From Homarus americanus (lineage: Eukaryota > Arthropoda > Malacostraca > Decapoda > Nephropidae): a DNA stretch of 64,000 nt. The translations under genes and the position numbers were made by a program. The DNA lies in assembly GCF_018991925.1 (NCBI RefSeq), contig NW_024722158.1, forward strand, positions 558,057 to 622,056. The letters are read 5' to 3'. The first letter of the stretch is position 1, and every line of letters starts with the position of its first letter. Shown here in pieces: positions 11,915 through 20,265 of the stretch. The notes beneath the pieces are model-generated. The model saw nothing but the letters and a program-made list of their open reading frames with translations. It searched no databases and had not been told where the DNA came from.

Positions 11915-12763
11915 CAGTGACCCCTCGTTTAACGAACGCCTCGGTTAACGAAATTTCGGTTAACTGACTGCCTTCCATAAGGATCTTCAATTCGGTTAAC
12001 GAACAAAAATTCGGTTAACGAATTTCTTACGAACCGACCTCAACATGTTTTCGCTTGCACTGGCCGGGCAACCAGCTTTAGTATCAGTCCGCCAATACAT
12101 TAATCGGTTCTAGGGCTTAAATTCCTTACTATTTTAGTAAATATCAAGAAGTTTATACTATTCAATAGTAATTTTAAAAGTTTAATATTCAATTTTTTAG
12201 TCATTTTAACAATTATTGAACATAATTGAAGGTAAAGTGACTAGTTTAATGCGCGGCATCCAGCCTCTTAACACAGCAAACAGGTGTTAGTCTCTCTCTG
12301 TTTTCACTGGAGGTAACATCTTGCTTGAGACTCTCTTCAACTAAACACTTTTTCCTGTGTTTCCAAGCAAATTATTGGTCATTTTGAAATATATTTTACA
12401 TATTGACAATATATAATGCAGTGCAGTGTTGATTTAAAGAAAATAATCTTGAAATACACCAAGAGAACTAAAATTTTATGGGTGAAATGGTGCCATGGGG
12501 TGACTTCTCTTCCACCCCAATGCCTTCTCTTCTTCCTTCTCCTCCACCTCCCACTTCAAATGCACATCATCATCATCATCCAGAGCCTTCTACATACACA
12601 CCTCAAAAGTAAGTGAACTTTTCTACCATTTTTGTTGTATTTAGGAAATTTTCGGTGAGTTGAACCATCATCTAAAACCCATTGAAACAATGGTTTCGTG
12701 ACGATCCTTTTCGTTAACGAATCCACTTCTGAACGGATGAGTTCGCTTAACCGAGGGTCACTG
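11915..12763. mobile_element. Non-autonomous Tigger MITE (849 bp)
   Basis: The left end reads CAGTGACCCCTCGTTTAACG and the right end is its inverted match ending GAGGGTCACTG, with TA on both sides. Subterminal GTTAACGAA motifs repeat. The last 200 bases resemble the 3' untranslated part of the Tigger family at 26144-28659 (TCTACATACACACCTCAAA, CATTGAAACAATGGTTTCG). The transposase-coding middle is deleted. Confidence 0.88.
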
Positions 12764-12804
12764 TATTATCATTACATATTATTGTTGGCGGTTACTATTA
12801 CATT

Positions 12805-12860
12805 TTCACCCCCCAGGCCCCGATGTGGATCAGTGACCTGTGCCCGGGTGGGCTGTTGCA
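12805..12860 (-). repeat. Dispersed SINE-like core, copy 2
   Basis: Reverse-oriented core reading AGGCCCCGATGTGG and GACCTGTGCCCGGGTGGGCT on the plus strand. It lies inverted relative to copy 1 within the same TIR element. Confidence 0.75.
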
Positions 12861-13089
12861 AAAAAAAATAAAAAAAAATAAATAAAAAAAATTGCTCCAC
12901 AAAAAAACTTTAGGTTTTCAGAGCTTTTCGGTTTTTGGAATTTCGGATAAAGGGTTGTCAACCTGTACCAGGTTGTACCTCTCTAGTCCGGCATTCTGTG
13001 GTCCGGAACGATTTTAGTTTGTCCAATAGGTAGATAGGCAGCTTTTTACTTATCTAAATTACAGTATTATTATTACAGGAGTATTAAAT

Positions 13090-13160
13090 TTTTGCCCCTC
13101 AGGCCCCAATGTGGGTCAGTGACCTATGCCCGGGTGGGCTAATCCCCTTAAAAAAAAAAA
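13090..13160 (-). repeat. Dispersed SINE-like core, copy 3
   Basis: Plus strand reads CTCAGGCCCCAATGTGGGTC then GACCTATGCCCGGGTGGGCT and a poly-A run. Same core as at 11531. Confidence 0.75.
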
Positions 13161-13383
13161 ACGCGGGAAATTAAGGTTTGTTTACATCCGGCAGTTCGGC
13201 TGCTCTCTCTCTCTCTGCTTGTCTATACAGAGTACAACATTTAACCCTTCAATATATATGAGCAGTAAATAAGTGTTGCTTTCATATTCTGATGTAGAGT
13301 AATGACGATATGTTTTCACATGTGCGCACTTACATACGCGCAGTCTCACTTTTTTTTTACCATTAATGGTTAGCTACTTATAT

Positions 13384-13523
13384 TGTTCCATTTATTAACA
13401 TTAAATAACTTTACAGGTACTTCAAACAACCATATTAATTTTTTTTACATTAATTTTACTACAGCTACAATCAGGGTCTTATTTTCTTCAATTTTATATG
13501 TAGAACCAATCAGTCACTGGTTT
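13384..13523. repeat. 140-bp repeat, three copies in the window
   Basis: The segment with TTCCATTTATTAACATTAAA and GTAGAACCAATCAGTCACTG recurs in direct orientation at about 14683-14810, and inverted as part of a longer match at 47346-47590. It is internal sequence of a dispersed element. Confidence 0.8.
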
Positions 13524-13556
13524 TTTAGAGTTTTCGGTTTTCGGAATAGGGGTTGT

Positions 13557-13676
<120 letters not shown>

Positions 13677-13677
13677 A

Positions 13678-13815
13678 ACCCTCACTTTACGCGGTCAATT
13701 GAACCCATGGAGGCCCGCGTAAAGCGAGAAAAGCGTAAAGTGAACAACATAACATATGGGATTAAATGAAATAGAGACCGGCTGACCCCCAAACTCCACT
13801 TTTTCCGACACAATA
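13678..13815 (+). mobile_element. Partial TIR element, 'TTTACGCGGTCAATTG' family
   Basis: Contains TTTACGCGGTCAATTGAACC and ACATATGGGATTAA, matching the left end of the complete element at 37098-38282. Only about 140 bases are present. It stops where the Tigger derivative at 13816 was inserted. Confidence 0.75.
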
Positions 13816-14680
13816 CAGTGGGGTATGCTATAACGAACGTAATTGGTTCCAGAACCTCGTTCGTTACAGCATTCGTTCGTTATAGGATTAATCCGTTCCA
13901 GGCCCCCAAATACAACCGCTTAACACTGAAAAAATTCTGTGGAAAATGTAAAAAATACGGTACTTTATCTTACCTTAGTGTTATTCAGCATGCAGGTACC
14001 CCTAAACACTGGCACATCACTATCACTTCCACTGGGAGTCTTGGCTTTAAGGTCCTCAAACAATTGTTTAGCCTTCTCACAAATTATAGCTTCACTAATG
14101 TTACCACCTGCCATTTCTTTCTCCTTTATCCACACTAAGAGTAAATTTTCCATCTCTTCAATCACATTACACCTTGCTTTGCTAAGTCTAAAGATTCCCT
14201 TAGCCACTTGCACAGTTTTTAACTCCTCTTTATTCTTCAAAATCGTACATATAGTCGATTTAGCCATCCCATATTCATCACTAAGTTTCGCAATGCTTCT
14301 TCCATTCTCACGTTTCTTTATAATTTCTTTCTTAGTTTCAAGGGTTATTAGCTTTCTCACTCGCTTTGGACGACTCATTGTTACAATTGTATACTTGTAT
14401 AACAAAATAGTTATACAAATAACGCGAATTTCCACATCAAAAGACGAAATTTCAACAATAACAGTGGTGCACTGGCTACACAATGAGACAAAGATGGCGC
14501 CTGACGCTCTTGTTGTGGGTCGCGGTACAACAATATTCATGCGCCAGGCGAAATAGTCCCGTATTCATCCGCGTTCGTTGTAGGAGTTGCGTTCGTTATA
14601 GCATTCTCAATTTTATAGGTAAAACCGTTCGTTATAGGAATATTCGTAGTAGGATCCGTTCGTTATAGCATACCCCACTG
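13816..14680 (-). mobile_element. Non-autonomous Tigger element keeping the DNA-binding ORF
   Basis: TIRs CAGTGGGGTATGCTATAACG (left) and its inverted copy ending ATAGCATACCCCACTG (right) are flanked by TA. GTTCGTTATAG motifs repeat near both ends. The 865-bp element contains one minus-strand open frame for the helix-turn-helix part of a pogo/Tigger transposase, and the catalytic part is absent. Confidence 0.88.
13965..14378 (-). CDS. Transposase DNA-binding domain only (HTH, pogo/Tigger type)
   Basis: A 137-residue frame starting MSRPKRVRKLITLETKKEII. Residues about 8-58 form a CENP-B-like/psq helix-turn-helix (ENGRSIAKLSDEYGMAKSTI). Residues about 60-115 resemble the start of the second, Tc5-type HTH (ARCNVIEEMENLLLVWIKEK, then EAIICEKAKQLFEDL). 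After GSDSDVPVF the frame leaves the family and ends, so no DDE catalytic residues exist. The frame is open 54 codons further upstream, but MSRPKR is the family-like start. If translated it could bind TIRs without cutting, like a dominant repressor; that is inference. It may equally be an untranslated leftover. Confidence 0.65.
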   Translation of the reverse strand: MSRPKRVRKLITLETKKEIIKKRENGRSIAKLSDEYGMAKSTICTILKNKEELKTVQVAKGIFRLSKARCNVIEEMENLLLVWIKEKEMAGGNISEAIICEKAKQLFEDLKAKTPSGSDSDVPVFRGTCMLNNTKVR

Positions 14681-15144
14681 TATTGTTCCATTTATTAACA
14701 TTAAATAACATTACTTAAAACAACCATATTAATTTTACTACACCTACAACCAAGGTCTTATTTTCTTCAGTTTTATATGTAGAACCAGTCAGTCACTGGT
14801 TTTGTAATCAACGAAAACAATGCTGTCTCATTTCCTCGTGTGTTTTAATATTCTACGTATTATTAATTAATTGTATTGCTCATTTTGCACACATGAACAT
14901 TAATTCAATAAAAAAGACATTCAGTAATAAACAATAATGAATCTTTTTTACATAAGAGAAATGACGCTGTTTACACGATTAGGCATGTCGTCTGCACGTC
15001 GGTGGGCCGTTCAAACCCGTCGAAATTCAAGTTTCCGCCGTCAAAATTTTCATTTTTTTTTTTTTTTCTGTGTTCCAATAAAATACGTTGAATTAAAAAC
15101 TCACGAAATTTGAGAAGCTACTATACGACATTTAACCCTTCAAT

Positions 15145-15237
15145 ATGTCTTCAAAGAGACCACGATGCAGAGAAAGTGGTGCTAGTGCTTCCAAGCATAA
15201 GCACAAGTCACTATCTATCCAGGAAAAGGGTGAATTT
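15145..15237 (+). pseudogene. Tigger transposase N-terminal scrap
   Basis: An ATG followed by about 30 codons beginning MSSKRPRCRESGASASKHKH and ending with a KSLSIQEKGEF-like stretch, typical of the start of Tigger transposases just before the CENP-B-like HTH. It then runs into the right TIR. Retained 5' coding sequence of an internally deleted element. Confidence 0.65.
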
Positions 15238-15359
15238 CCATGGTCCGGCACCGGTCAGGTCCCGAGGTTGCCGGACTAGAGAGGTACAACCTGTAATAAC
15301 TTCAAGTCAACACAATATTCTCATTCTGTAAACAACAAAAATGGTTCAAAACATTTAAA

Positions 15360-16170
15360 TTAGCTTTGTTGAACATTGAAATGCTTATGTACTGTGACAA
15401 GCTTAGATGCCTTTTCCTGTCCTAAGCAATTTCTTACCTTTGAGTGTACAAATCCATATGTGGAAAAAATTCTCTCAACCCCTGCTGATGATGCAACAGC
15501 TGCAAATAATTGCCTAGGAACATCCATTACATTTTCTGTCATATCATTGGCAAAATACTGCCACCAAGCAAGGGGTGAGAGAGATTTTACAACATCTTTA
15601 CTAAAATAGACCTCTTTAAATGGTGCACTTCTTCCATGGAAGGACATTAATGTTGAAAGGAAATGTGGAAGAGACTCGCACACATACTGTTCTGCAATGT
15701 CTCGCTGCTCAGTTGTCAGATGTCTGCTTTGATACCTTGGATCTATCACATTAGCTAGAAAATGGGCAGGTGTCAATGCTACTTTGATTCTTTTTTCAAA
15801 ATTATCCATATCCTTCTTCTCTGTTAAATACTCCTTAATATCAGTTTTCAGTTTTACCCAGATTTGTACAGCATCATTAATAGGGTATGTTCTCTCTGGA
15901 CACAGTCCAATGCCACAGCAATAGGCTTAAGTTTATCTAAATAGTCTTCTGCAGTTCTTTTTAATGCCTTATCATTAACTTTCTTTTCAATTTTCTTATC
16001 AATGTCTTCACTATTTTCTTTGCACACTTTGACAAGGGTCTCCCAGTTTTTAAATAAGATTCAATAGAATCTGTCACTGTGTTCCATCGTGTGTCTGGTG
16101 GCATTACTAGCATTGTTCCTCCTGCTCTTCTATACAAAGATCCTGGGATGTGATGATTTCTGAATTTCAA
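15360..16170 (-). pseudogene. hAT transposase, C-terminal fragments
   Basis: Two minus-strand fragments of one hAT transposase. The upstream one (16170-15961) has PPDTRWNTVTDSIESYLK, typical of the hAT catalytic region, but then shifts frame. The downstream one (15809-15360) is the C-terminal dimerisation region, with ANVIDPRYQSRHLT, PLAWWQYF and the hallmark SSAGVERIFSTYGFVHSKVRNCLG. Frameshifts lie in the stretch between them. The BED finger and N-terminal half are not seen. This is the machinery remnant of the hAT element 10955-16478. Confidence 0.85.
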
Positions 16171-17172
16171 TAGTATTTATTATCTTAGGTAACAATATAT
16201 TTCATGTAAATATATACATTAATAATGAGACCTTATGATATGATCAAAGTTTTGCAAAACTGGAGAGAACAGACTATAGTACAGTACATAATTATGTAAA
16301 TCCAAATAATGTTATTAGCCTGCTGCACTGCATATACTTTTCAGTCATGTAGAATAAAAAGAGAAAACAGTTATTAGTAAAAAAATCATTTTGATTTAAA
16401 TCATGATTTTTTTACTCTAATTTAAATCGATTTAAATCATGTGATTTAAATCATTTGATTTTAATCATAACAACCCTGGTTAAAATACTGTTATATTAGT
16501 GATATTCTATTCATACTGTGCTTGATATAATACATTCAAGGAAATGTAATATTTTTGCAACTACAATGCTGATGTCAACACAAGCGTGGTTACAGCGAGA
16601 CTGACTAACTGAGGGTGCGCGGGAATGCGGGGTGGTGCGGGCGATGTGTGTGTGCAGTGTGTGGTGTCGCGCGCGATTTCAATAATGTATATTCCTTTGA
16701 ATGTATATTCCTCCAGCGGCAATCCGCGTATTTGCAAATCCGTGTAAGTTTAACCTGCGTATGTTAAGGGCTGACTGTATTCAACAAGTTCCCTGAAAAT
16801 CTCTTAATTTTATACCGTATTACTCATTATTGTGTCATCCATCATGCCACAAGTTGACTTGTTTCATGAACTATACATGTACGTGTAGTGATCTCTTGGT
16901 GAGGGGGGGGTGTGCAGTTGGTATCTCACACCATATGAGAAGGACTGATTTGCATCAGCTTACAGTTGCCATTTAGGGATTTTTCCAAAGCAATTATCCA
17001 ATAGTACTGTATTTGGGATGAAATAAGTGGGTGTTAAAGCTTATTGTATTGATTTTGTGTACACCCACTAAAAAATTATTCGGCACCTGTGTCATATTTT
17101 CCGGCATGTTTGTGGTGTAGATTAATACAGTACAGTACAGTATAACCTTTTTCTTTTTTCTGTTCTTATTTT

Positions 17173-17232
17173 GTCGCCCTCCAAGCCCCGTTGTGGGTCG
17201 TTTGACCTGTGCCCGGGTGGGTAATTCCTGTA
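17173..17232 (-). repeat. Dispersed SINE-like core, copy 4
   Basis: Plus strand CCCCGTTGTGGGTC then GACCTGTGCCCGGGTGGG. Same core as at 11531, reverse orientation. Confidence 0.7.
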
Positions 17233-17583
17233 AAAGAATAAAATAAACAAATAAAAATAAAATATAAATAAATAAAATAAATACAGTACTCCCTCTTTAT
17301 CGACGGGGGTTACGTTCTGTAGACGGCCGTCGATAAAGAAACCGTCGATACCGTGATGGTTACGTAATTTTTCTAACTATTATTAGCATATGTTGAATAA
17401 ATGTACCTTTAAGCATTAATGCATTTCCTTTACACATAACCTTAAATAATAGTGTATAAATAATAATATAATAAGTGGACAAAAATACTAGCAAACTTAC
17501 GATTTCATTTATTGAAGTGAACATCGGTCCTTACAGTAAACAATACAGTGTACAGTATATACAAGTGTGATGATTGAGGCTTA

Positions 17584-19491
17584 TTAAAAGCCTGACCAGT
17601 CAGATGAGTATGATGAGTCAAGGTCTGCATCTTCTTGAGGGGTGTGGGCAGGTACTGCGTCTTGTTGTTGTGAGGTGCCGGCAGCTTCTACGTCTTGTTG
17701 TTGTGAGGTGTCGGCAGCTTCTGCCTCCTGTTGCAGGATGCCGGCAGGTTCGGCGATGGCAGGCACTCGGCGACTGAAGAAGTTGGTGATGGTGGTCTGT
17801 GCTTTCTTGCTTCTCATTTCCCTCTGCAGTTCTATATATGGCAACATAACATTTTCAATAGCTCTCTTTGCTTTAAGGGACCTATCAAGGGAGGGATCAA
17901 TGTCATAGAGACGAGCAGAGAGGGCCTTACTCATTCTTATTACTTCACCAAGATTATCTAAAGTTAAGTTCTTATTTTCATCATCACTCACTTCATCTTC
18001 TGTTTCATCCTGCAGCTCCACTAATTGTTCTAGTTCATCACTTGTAAATGGATCCCCAACATTTCCCAATAACTCTTCTTGCACCTCTGCCGCTGTTAAG
18101 TCAGAGAACCCTTCACCTCCAACTTCATTTGCCATAGTTATTATGTTGCGTAACTGAGGCTCGGCTGTTGGGAACCCTGTGAATGTTGGGACAATTTCAG
18201 GCCACAATTTTTTCCAACATGATCGGACACAGTTCTGCGACAGTTCATTGTGGCTTTCAGCGATGAAGTTTATGCACTGTGCAATATCAAATTTCTTCCA
18301 CATTTCTCTGGGTGTCACATCAGCATCCTTATCAAGGCACTCACGAATCATGCTGAAAGTCTTCTCTGCATATTTAGCCTTAAACACGACAATGACTCCC
18401 TGGTCCATTGGCTGGATGATGGAGGTGGTGTTTTTTGGCAGGAAAACCACCTCAATGTTGGGGTGGGTAGTCTTGAGTTCTTCAGAGTGGCCAGGGCAAT
18501 TATCTAGATATAATACCACTTTGAACTCCATGCCAAGTTCATCCAGATAATTTTTCACCTCTCTAGCAAAGCAGTTTTTCAGCCAATCCACGCACAAATC
18601 AGATGTCATCCACGCTTTCTTGTTGTTCCTATAGAAAACTGGTAGCAAGTTCATGTTTTTATTTTTGAGAGCCCGAGGTCGTGCGGCAGTGTATAACAAC
18701 ATGGGCTTAATCATATGCCCTGCCGCATTCCCACATAGCATCACTGTCACTCGGTCCTTCGCAACTTTAAATCCAGGGGCACTTTTTTCCTCTTTAGAGA
18801 TGTAGGTTCGGCGTGGCATCTTCTTCCACCATAGGCCTGTCTCATCAGCATTAAAAACTTGTTCCGGCCTATAACCCTTTTGTGCTATGTGGTTAGCAAA
18901 CTCTGCAGGGTATGCTTCCCCTGCCACAGTGTCTGCTGATGCTGCTTCGCCAGTCACTTTTATATTATGCAGCCCATAACGATGTCTGAATTTCTCGAAC
19001 CATCCTTTGCTAGCTGCAAATTTTTTCAAATTGTCACCATCACCCTGATTATCACCATCACCCTGATTATCACCATCACCCTGATCATCACCATCACCAT
19101 CACCATGATCATCACCTTTAGAAAACTTATCATAAAGTTCCTTAGCTTTCTGCCTAATAAATTTCGAGTCAAGTGGTATGCGGCGGCGGTTTAGGTCCTC
19201 TATCCAAATGTTCAGTGCTTTTTCCATTTTAATGAGGGCATCATCACGCACATGGCTTGTCACTTTTGATGTCACTGGTGCACTTGAAGCTAAAGCGTGC
19301 TTCAGATCCTTTGCACGTCGTTTAATTCCACGCACACTGGATTCGTTGAGCCCAAAGTGGCGGCCAACAGCTGCATAGCTCATACCGCTGTCGAGTTGTT
19401 TCAGCACTTCATTCTTCTCATTCAGCGTCAGCACTCGTCTTGCCCTCTTAGGTGTAGATCCAGAGGGAGCAGCAGGTCGTTTGGGAGGCAT
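17584..19491 (-). CDS. Tigger/pogo-type DDD transposase, uninterrupted
   Basis: A 635-residue frame starting MPPKRPAAPSGSTPKRARRV. The frame is open upstream for 16 more codons, but this Met fits the family. Residues about 20-70 form a CENP-B/psq helix-turn-helix. Residues about 85-180 form the second Tc5-type HTH, interrupted at 126-154 by a GDGDNQ-type acidic repeat. The DDE_1 core spans about 205-440, with catalytic-position aspartates D216 (FNADETG), D330 (LYLDNCPGH) and D363 (IIQPMDQG), the last two 32 residues apart. The C-terminal region holds QTTITNFF, a PCNA-interacting (PIP) box type motif as known in pogo transposases, then TSQQQD repeats. It would bind the TIRs and catalyse cut-and-paste into TA in the nucleus. 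No frameshift or stop; expression is unknown. Confidence 0.93.
   Translation of the reverse strand: MPPKRPAAPSGSTPKRARRVLTLNEKNEVLKQLDSGMSYAAVGRHFGLNESSVRGIKRRAKDLKHALASSAPVTSKVTSHVRDDALIKMEKALNIWIEDLNRRRIPLDSKFIRQKAKELYDKFSKGDDHGDGDGDDQGDGDNQGDGDNQGDGDNLKKFAASKGWFEKFRHRYGLHNIKVTGEAASADTVAGEAYPAEFANHIAQKGYRPEQVFNADETGLWWKKMPRRTYISKEEKSAPGFKVAKDRVTVMLCGNAAGHMIKPMLLYTAARPRALKNKNMNLLPVFYRNNKKAWMTSDLCVDWLKNCFAREVKNYLDELGMEFKVVLYLDNCPGHSEELKTTHPNIEVVFLPKNTTSIIQPMDQGVIVVFKAKYAEKTFSMIRECLDKDADVTPREMWKKFDIAQCINFIAESHNELSQNCVRSCWKKLWPEIVPTFTGFPTAEPQLRNIITMANEVGGEGFSDLTAAEVQEELLGNVGDPFTSDELEQLVELQDETEDEVSDDENKNLTLDNLGEVIRMSKALSARLYDIDPSLDRSLKAKRAIENVMLPYIELQREMRSKKAQTTITNFFSRRVPAIAEPAGILQQEAEAADTSQQQDVEAAGTSQQQDAVPAHTPQEDADLDSSYSSDWSGF
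19033..19116 (-). repeat. Coding 18-bp repeat in the transposase linker
   Basis: Three to four units of TATCACCATCACCCTGAT on the plus strand encode repeated Gly-Asp-Gly-Asp-Asn-Gln between the two HTH halves of the transposase. The length is a multiple of three, so the frame is kept. Confidence 0.85.
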
Positions 19492-19805
19492 GGTGATATA
19501 AATTGATGTGATGAACCACCAGCAAAAGTTGAAAATCAAAGACTGTTGCCCACGCGGCTTGGCTGATGTTTGTGTTCAGGGAAGGCGGGCCGCGGGTAGA
19601 CGCTAGTCACGCCACTAGTGCCGCCTAGCGGCGAAAGTACAAATAAGGCCCGCAGAGTTCAAATAAAGCCAAAATAAAAATCCGGCTAAATAATCCGTCG
19701 ATAATCGAAACCGTCGATAAAAAATCCGTTGATAAAGAGGGAGTACTGTACTGTATTGTATTATGCGTAAAGGTGCGAATAAATTTTAGTGGGTGTACAT
19801 TAAAG

Positions 19806-19946
19806 CCCTCATAACACCATCTGTGAGAATTACTACACCACGTGAGGCCTCATAACACCATCTGTGAGGAATTACTACCATGGTCCTCATAACACCATCT
19901 GTGAGGGAATTACTACACCACATGGTCCCTCATAACACCATCTGTG
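19806..19946. repeat. 42-bp minisatellite, left part
   Basis: Copies begin at about 19806, 19848, 19885 and 19927 with CCTCATAACACCATCTGTGA followed by GGAATTACTACACCACATGG. The fourth is cut off after CTGTG, where the retroelement begins. The array resumes at 23231. Confidence 0.88.
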
Positions 19947-19983
19947 CGGTAATGCAGAGGAACAGCACAAGCTCCTGCTGGAC

Positions 19984-20265
19984 TTGAAGCAGAAGGGAGG
20001 TCGAGAAGAGGCAGGGACAGGTGCACATGGGTTATACTCAGGGGGAGGTAGTGGAAACAAGTGTGCCGACGCACAGGGCCAGGGGCAGCAGTGCACCCTC
20101 ACCCCTCAACCCCCCCCCCCCACCGGGCATGCAGCTCAGCCTGCGGACAGAAGGAAGAACGGCGCCCGTGTAAACAATGAAATTTTTAACCACACCTGCA
20201 AAAATACAGTGTATATACACGTCTGCAACTTCTACAGAATGTGGGTGGGCGGGTTTTATTACTAA
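19984..20265 (+). CDS. In-frame upstream open frame of the retroelement
   Basis: A 93-residue frame, rich in Gly, Gln and Pro, ending at a TAA (20263-20265) directly followed by the ATG of the long ORF in the same frame. Its last residues (VGGFYY) sit where the endonuclease domain of this family normally starts. It may be the N-terminal part of the same protein cut off by one stop, or unrelated 5' UTR. Confidence 0.4.
   Translation: MKQKGGREEAGTGAHGLYSGGGSGNKCADAQGQGQQCTLTPQPPPPTGHAAQPADRRKNGARVNNEIFNHTCKNTVYIHVCNFYRMWVGGFYY

Larger units (their letters stand above)
11435..12965. mobile_element. TA-flanked TIR element, 'TTATCCAAAAT' family
   Basis: The left end reads CAGGTTGACAATCCCTTATC. 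The right end (GGATAAAGGGTTGTCAACCTG) is its inverted counterpart. TA flanks lie at 11433-11434 and 12966-12967. No coding sequence of its own was seen. It carries two oppositely oriented copies of a short GGCACAGGTCA-type core, long (TAA/ATT)n tracts, and a nested Tigger MITE at 11915-12763. Confidence 0.85.
17284..19748 (-). mobile_element. Complete Tigger/pogo DNA transposon (2465 bp)
   Basis: TIRs start CAGTACTCCCTCTTTATCGA on the left. The right end is the inverted equivalent, ending GATAAAGAGGGAGTACTG. A TA target duplication lies at 17282-17283 and 19749-19750. GTCGATAAAGAAACCGTCGA-type subterminal motifs occur at both ends. It encodes one uninterrupted transposase (17584-19491, minus). 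Having both TIRs, TSDs and an open transposase, it is the only element in the window that could be autonomous. Confidence 0.93.
17059..19798. mobile_element. Small TIR element interrupted by the intact Tigger
   Basis: The left repeat GTACACCCACTAAAAAATTA (from 17059) matches, inverted, AAATTTTAGTGGGTGTAC ending at 19798. An adjoining CGGCACCT/AGGTGCG pair extends it inward. Only about 250 bases of its own sequence remain apart from a SINE-like core and the nested Tigger. Boundaries are approximate and a target duplication is not clear. Confidence 0.55.

Noticed and set aside
19041..19112. Possible CRISPR-like or regulatory direct repeats
   Set aside because: It is an 18-bp in-frame coding repeat within the transposase linker.
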